Positions 59,787 through 64,000 of a stretch of DNA of 64,000 nt are shown here, piece by piece; positions within the stretch are counted from its first letter, which is position 1, and the number at the start of each line of letters is the position of its first letter. Origin of the DNA: Rhizobacter terrae (GTDB taxonomy: Bacteria > Pseudomonadota > Gammaproteobacteria > Burkholderiales > Burkholderiaceae_C); contig NZ_QUSW01000004.1 in NCBI RefSeq assembly GCF_003852895.1, positions 248,001-312,000 of the forward strand, read 5' to 3'. The translations under genes and the position numbers were made by a program. The notes under the pieces are model-generated. The model saw only the letters and a program-made list of their open reading frames with translations, made no database searches and had not been told where the DNA came from.

Positions 59787-60533
59787 ATGGCAATGTCGAC
59801 TCCGTTTTCGTTCTGCATGGCAGCCGCTCTGACAGCCACGTCGGTACACGCCGTGGCCGCAGGAACGGCCTGCATGGCGTCCAGCGGAAACACCGCGGCA
59901 ACGCTGGTGGAGCTGTACACCTCCGAAGGCTGCAACAGCTGCCCGCCGGCCGACCGCTGGCTCAGCAGCCTGAAAAGCCGTGTGGATGTCGTCCCCCTCG
60001 CCTTCCACGTCGACTACTGGGACCGCCTGGGATGGAAAGACCGTTTCGGCAGCGCCGCGTTTTCGCAGCGGCAGGGGCAGCAACTGGCGGTCAACGGCTC
60101 GCGCTTCGCCTACACACCGCAGGTGGTGGTCGACGGCGCGGACCAGCGCGGCGGGCCCCGGTTGCCTTCGAGCCGGCATGCGTCACCCGTGGCGATCGAG
60201 ATGACGCAGGCGCCAGCGGGGGGCGACACGACGGCATCGATTTCGCTCGCCGCGCCCGCCGGCATGACGCTCGCTGCGTACTGGGCCGTCACGGAATCCG
60301 GGCACCGCAGCGACGTGAGCGCAGGCGAGAACCAGGGCGTGACCCTGCTGCATGACTTTGTGGTGCGGCAACTGGTGGACGTGCCCGCCTGGATGGCAGC
60401 GCCGGGGCAGCCCCATGCGCTGCGACTGCCCGCCCTGTCGGCACCTGACCACGACACGCGCATCGCGCTGGTGGTGCTGGACGGCCGCAGCGGCAAGCCC
60501 TTGCAGGCACTGGCGATGAAGGCCTGCCGATGA
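59787..60533 (+). CDS. DUF1223 thioredoxin-like exported protein
   Basis: This 248-residue protein has an N-terminal hydrophobic segment (CMAAALTATSVHAVAA) and the DUF1223 signature VELYTSEGCNSCPPADRWL with Cys49 and Cys52 (C-x-x-C). FHVDYWDRLGWKD is also conserved. It probably acts in periplasmic thiol or metal chemistry, but the role is not known. It is the last complete gene before the long frame at 60768. Confidence 0.9.
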   Translation: MAMSTPFSFCMAAALTATSVHAVAAGTACMASSGNTAATLVELYTSEGCNSCPPADRWLSSLKSRVDVVPLAFHVDYWDRLGWKDRFGSAAFSQRQGQQLAVNGSRFAYTPQVVVDGADQRGGPRLPSSRHASPVAIEMTQAPAGGDTTASISLAAPAGMTLAAYWAVTESGHRSDVSAGENQGVTLLHDFVVRQLVDVPAWMAAPGQPHALRLPALSAPDHDTRIALVVLDGRSGKPLQALAMKACR

Positions 60534-60608
60534 ACGAAGGCAGGAATATTTCCGATTGATGAAATGGGGCCCCTGCAGGAACTTCCTAAGGGACAGCCCC
60601 AGGGTCTA

Positions 60609-60740
60609 TTTCAGGCCTGAAACGTCGACAAGTGGTACTCGAATGGTTATGCTGAATGGCAACCACTTGATGCACTTGCCATCGCGATTTCAGGCAACGG
60701 GCATGCGAGTTTCAAAGACAGGCGCACTGGCAGTTTCAGG
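60609..60740 (+). promoter_or_regulatory. TTTCAGG half-sites and palindrome upstream of the fusion gene
   Basis: A perfect 14-base palindrome TTTCAGGCCTGAAA lies at 60609-60622. The half-site TTTCAGG recurs at 60688 and 60734, and a variant TTTCAAA at 60710, all on the plus strand. The gap from DUF1223 to the fusion gene is 234 bases. A repressor or activator with this recognition sequence is plausible. No clear -10/-35 pair can be fixed. Confidence 0.5.
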
Positions 60741-60767
60741 ACGCCGCATCAGAGACCTCACGTCGCT

Positions 60768-63700
60768 ATGCTCGACTCACTGCCAGACTCTTCGTTCGTG
60801 CCGTTCAGCGCCCGAAAGCTGAGCCAACCCCTGCTGCACTGGTCGAATCCCGACATCGCCGGCCATCTGGATTTTTTCGAGCATTCCTATTGCATTCCGC
60901 ACCCCAACGATCCTGAGGAATATTTTTCCACCGAATGGAAAATTTTTCAAGCGGAACGTTATGGCGGCCGGGGCGTCGGCAGCAATGGCGGCGGCGCGCG
61001 TTGCGGGTTTGATGGAAAAATTCAAATCAAGGGAATTGGCCGAAACCCGTTGGTAGGCCGAGATACTGACTTCTGGCACGCCCACGGCGGCGCCAATCTC
61101 GAAGAAGCGATTCGCGAAGCCGTTTGGGGAGAAATATGCCACCGTGTGTTGCCATTCGGTGGCGTGCGCTGCCTGCAGATCATCGGAACGGGCACGCAAA
61201 GCCATTTTGAAAACAGCCAGGGAAACCGCACCCTTCCCCGCGCCCTGATCGTGCGCGAAGCCGCGGTGCGTCCCGCGCATTTCATGCGGGCCATCAACCA
61301 CGCGCCTTCAGACGGCATGGACGGCCAGCCGCATGACACCGAACGCACCCGCGCCGCCGCGGCCGTGATCGGCACCCAGTTCAAGGCCATGCTGGGGTGG
61401 CCGCAGGAGCAGCCGGTGGATGCGCAACTCATCCAGGCCGGGCTGTCGGAGATGGTCAAGCGCTTCGCCTGGCAGGTCGCCGCGGCCCGCGCCAAGCGGA
61501 TGCCGCACGGGGCGCTGAACTGCTCGAACATTGCGCTGGATGGGCGCTTCCTCGACTACGAGACCATCAGCACCTTGCCCGATCACGGCCGGGTGATCAC
61601 TGCCCGAGGCAACCCTGACAGCTGGAACGGGCACACCAGCTTGAGCGCCACGCTGGTCCACCTGCTGTTCTACCTGCGCAACTACCTGCCCGGCGGACTT
61701 GGAAAACAGCTCGATGGCGCTCAGCGCTGGATCAGCGAATATCTGGACCAATACCAACAGCGCCTGGAAATTGAATACCTCAAGTTGACGGGGTTGGGCG
61801 AAGGCGACATCCACGGTATTGATCCAGCACCGAGGGCGTTGCTGTGGAAAAGCATTCAAAGTCTGATCGCCCAGGGAAATGCCGAGCCGTTCAAAATTCC
61901 CGCAATGCCGCCTCAGACTGGCCGATTCCACCTGAATTCCATCATTCAATCAGCGGCACGAGGTTTCGGAAAAGCCGACCTCGCTCAGGTATTGATTGAT
62001 GAAATACCAGACCCTGATCTGAGAAATGATTTCTGCCGTGCCTTGGGTGCCATCTGGCCCCGACATCTTCAATCATTCCCCGGCGGATCAGATTGGAAAA
62101 ATCACGTCATCCGCCTGAACACCAGCCTCCCGGAACTGGCGCACCCCTACCTGGAAAAATCGATACTGTGTGAAATCGACTCCCATGATTCATGTGAATG
62201 GGTGGCACCATTCATCGAGGACCTGATCGAGCGAGGATCCTACTTTCTCTCCGATTCAGTGAATACAACATTGGATTCACAGTGGTATCTATCAAGCTCC
62301 AAAACCACTTTTCCAGCCCAGAAAGCTCCAGCCAGCCACTACCGCGTCCAGCCTGACGGAAGCGAGACCGTCACCGACCGCGCCGCCTTGCTGGGCTACG
62401 CCGCCAAGCTGATGTCGCAAAGCCCGGCCCATGTGGGCGCGGCGATGAGATCCCTGCGGCTGCTCGTGACACCTGCCCTGGCGCAGCACCGCATCAAGTT
62501 CTACTTCAATGAAGACGGCCAGCCGGTGGGCTTCGTGGTGTGGGCGTTCCTGGACGAGGACGTCGAGCAGCGTGTGATTTCCACCGCCGGTTTTCAACTT
62601 CACGAAAGCGAGTGGAACGAAGGCCGGCGGCTGTGGATCGTGGACCTCGTCGCCCCGATGGGCAACGCCCGCTACATCCTGCGCGACCTGCGCGACGCGG
62701 TCTTCGCCGATGCGCCCGAGATCCAGTACCTGCGCAGGCGGCGAGCCGGTGCCATGCAGCACAAGCACCTTCGCCGCCGCCACACCACGAGCTTCTTCGG
62801 CCGGATCGCAGCCGCCAACGTGACGGCGGTCCCGGCGCCCGTGCTGCGCGCCAGGCCTTGCGGGCTGGCGCAGGTGGAATCGCAGGCCGTGGGCATCGCG
62901 GACCGTCCCTTCGAGGACGACGACGATCGCGACCTCCATGCTTTCGGCGAAGCGGTCGGCGACGCCACCCTGGTGGTGCTGGGCCAGCAGACCCATGGCT
63001 GCGCCAACGCCATGACGCTGAAGGCGCGCATGGTGCGCTATCTCCAGGCGCACAAGGGCTTTCGCGTCCTCGCACTGGAAGGCGGCTCCTTCGACACCGC
63101 CCGGACCGGGGAACTGGTGGATGGCGGCCTGCGCCACGAAGACGCCGCACAGGGCGCGCTCTTCCACATGGTGGCGCAGGCCAGCTGCATGGCGCCCTTC
63201 TTCGACTACCTCGACCAGCAGCGCGCCCGGCCGCAAGGCTTGCGCCTGGAGGGCTTCCACACCAAGCACACCGGCGTCCACGCCATGTCCGGCCTGTGCG
63301 ATCGCCTGCGCCAGTTGCTGGCCCCGACCCATTCGATGCTGTTCGACGAGGCCGGCTGGCAGTTCTTCCAGCGCCACGCCGAATCAGCGATGCGCATGGA
63401 TGCCGCGCCGCCGGAACCCGGGCAGCTCGAACGCCTGGCGGGCATGTTCCGCTCGCTGCACGACGCTCTGAAAACCTTGCCCGAAGGGGATGGAGAAGGT
63501 GACGGCCCGCTGCTGCAATCCCCCGCCTACTGGCGCAGGACGCTGACGGAACTGGAGCGCCAGGGCGAGCGCTACTGGGGCATCCGCGACGATTGGGTCA
63601 GCCGCGAGCGCTGGCTGGCGCAGTCGCTGCTGTGGTTGCAGCGCGAGCGCTACCGCGGCGACAAGATGATCGTGTGGACCCACAACATCCACGCCCAGCG

Positions 63701-64000
63701 CAATGCGCCCTCGTTCAAGATGGGTGCGACCTTGTCGGCCGCGCTGGGCGAGTCAATGGTCAGCGTGGGGTTCACGGGTGGCACCGGCCGCTTCACCGAC
63801 TGGATCAGCGGCGGCATCGCGGAGATTCCCGAGCCGCCCATCGGCTCGCTCGAAGAGCAGCTCGGCCGCCGCAAGCATCCCGCCTGCCTGCTGGACCTGC
63901 GTGCGCCGGCCATCGCGCAGGCCTTGTCCACGCTGGAGAACTGGCGCTACAAGAACTACGGCCACGCCGGCTTCCCTGTCACGCAGGCCTTCGACCTGGT
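60768..64000 (+). CDS. Partial SelO/MchC-like + HlyC/MchD-like + erythromycin esterase-like fusion protein
   Basis: The frame stays open for 1,077 codons and runs off the right edge. Residues 1-500 resemble SelO/MchC: RYGGRGVGSNGGGAR, QIKGIG with Lys88, and HGALNCSNIALDGRFLDYE with Asp263 in the position of the SelO metal Asp. Residues 535-690 match toxin-activating acyltransferases: SPAH (His555) and LWIVDLVAPMG (Asp626), the HlyC catalytic pair. From 720 on an erythromycin-esterase fold appears: LGQQTHG (His743), LALEGG and WTHNIHAQ (His972, His975). ATG 60768 is the first start after a stop at 60618; no good ribosome site is visible. Confidence 0.82.
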   Translation, partial: MLDSLPDSSFVPFSARKLSQPLLHWSNPDIAGHLDFFEHSYCIPHPNDPEEYFSTEWKIFQAERYGGRGVGSNGGGARCGFDGKIQIKGIGRNPLVGRDTDFWHAHGGANLEEAIREAVWGEICHRVLPFGGVRCLQIIGTGTQSHFENSQGNRTLPRALIVREAAVRPAHFMRAINHAPSDGMDGQPHDTERTRAAAAVIGTQFKAMLGWPQEQPVDAQLIQAGLSEMVKRFAWQVAAARAKRMPHGALNCSNIALDGRFLDYETISTLPDHGRVITARGNPDSWNGHTSLSATLVHLLFYLRNYLPGGLGKQLDGAQRWISEYLDQYQQRLEIEYLKLTGLGEGDIHGIDPAPRALLWKSIQSLIAQGNAEPFKIPAMPPQTGRFHLNSIIQSAARGFGKADLAQVLIDEIPDPDLRNDFCRALGAIWPRHLQSFPGGSDWKNHVIRLNTSLPELAHPYLEKSILCEIDSHDSCEWVAPFIEDLIERGSYFLSDSVNTTLDSQWYLSSSKTTFPAQKAPASHYRVQPDGSETVTDRAALLGYAAKLMSQSPAHVGAAMRSLRLLVTPALAQHRIKFYFNEDGQPVGFVVWAFLDEDVEQRVISTAGFQLHESEWNEGRRLWIVDLVAPMGNARYILRDLRDAVFADAPEIQYLRRRRAGAMQHKHLRRRHTTSFFGRIAAANVTAVPAPVLRARPCGLAQVESQAVGIADRPFEDDDDRDLHAFGEAVGDATLVVLGQQTHGCANAMTLKARMVRYLQAHKGFRVLALEGGSFDTARTGELVDGGLRHEDAAQGALFHMVAQASCMAPFFDYLDQQRARPQGLRLEGFHTKHTGVHAMSGLCDRLRQLLAPTHSMLFDEAGWQFFQRHAESAMRMDAAPPEPGQLERLAGMFRSLHDALKTLPEGDGEGDGPLLQSPAYWRRTLTELERQGERYWGIRDDWVSRERWLAQSLLWLQRERYRGDKMIVWTHNIHAQRNAPSFKMGATLSAALGESMVSVGFTGGTGRFTDWISGGIAEIPEPPIGSLEEQLGRRKHPACLLDLRAPAIAQALSTLENWRYKNYGHAGFPVTQAFDL

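Noticed and set aside
62540-63502. A 320-codon plus-strand frame inside the fusion gene
   Set aside because: It is the +2 shadow of the long frame starting at 60768, which contains all the recognisable motifs.

Overview
The window looks like chromosomal DNA of a betaproteobacterium in the order Burkholderiales, most likely close to Comamonadaceae (Variovorax, Ramlibacter, Roseateles-type relatives). The basis is high G+C throughout, the gene order thrS-infC-rpmI-rplT-pheS-pheT-ihfA-merR-tRNA-Pro, the ilvB-ilvH-ilvC array with pssA nearby, and several lineage-typical families (DUF3619, DUF3106, RDD). This is inference from gene content; no database was searched. Coding density is high and no gap between genes exceeds about 250 bases.

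Layout. 1-7.2 kb: phosphatidylserine synthase and the branched-chain amino acid genes ilvBHC on the minus strand, interrupted by a plus-strand histidine kinase and chemotaxis receptor; ilvB has a terminator hairpin in its leader. 7.4-12.4 kb: a four-gene coupled operon (sigma factor, DUF3619, DUF3106, RDD), then dgkA, a LOG-family hydrolase, PII protein and an acyltransferase. 12.3-18.2 kb: M16 protease, soluble pyrophosphatase and a divergent membrane proton-pumping pyrophosphatase. 18.3-33.1 kb: an envelope/accessory stretch with DUF445, a secreted hydrolase pair, PBP4 coupled to a Ser/Thr kinase, an LGFP-repeat protein divergent from a winged-helix ATPase regulator, NAD synthetase and a diguanylate cyclase. 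33.2-38.6 kb: small repeat protein, exported peroxiredoxin, two divergent phospholipase-D-like lipoproteins and a GH19 chitinase. 38.7-46.9 kb: translation housekeeping block from tRNA-Pro to thrS. 46.9-51.7 kb: glycine-zipper lipoprotein and an operon of DUF4331, small lipoprotein, TPR protein and HupE/UreJ-like membrane protein. 51.8-60.5 kb: thioesterase, a sigma-region-2-only protein, SodC, patatin, Tex, a flavoprotein coupled to a probable outer-membrane barrel, and DUF1223. 60.8 kb to the right edge: a very long open frame that does not end in the window.

The most striking content is that last frame. By motif reading it fuses a SelO/MchC-like domain, an HlyC/MchD-like toxin-activating acyltransferase domain and an erythromycin-esterase-like domain in one polypeptide. 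MchC and MchD are separate proteins of siderophore-microcin maturation in E. coli, so the fusion points to an unfamiliar modification enzyme. Its promoter region carries repeated TTTCAGG half-sites and one perfect palindrome.

The second notable signal is a threonine-rich 14-residue leader peptide followed by a terminator just upstream of thrS, with the arrangement of a classical transcription attenuator. Terminator hairpins also sit directly before pheS and in the ilvB leader, and infC starts at an AUC codon, so several core translation and amino-acid genes here carry recognisable leader control.
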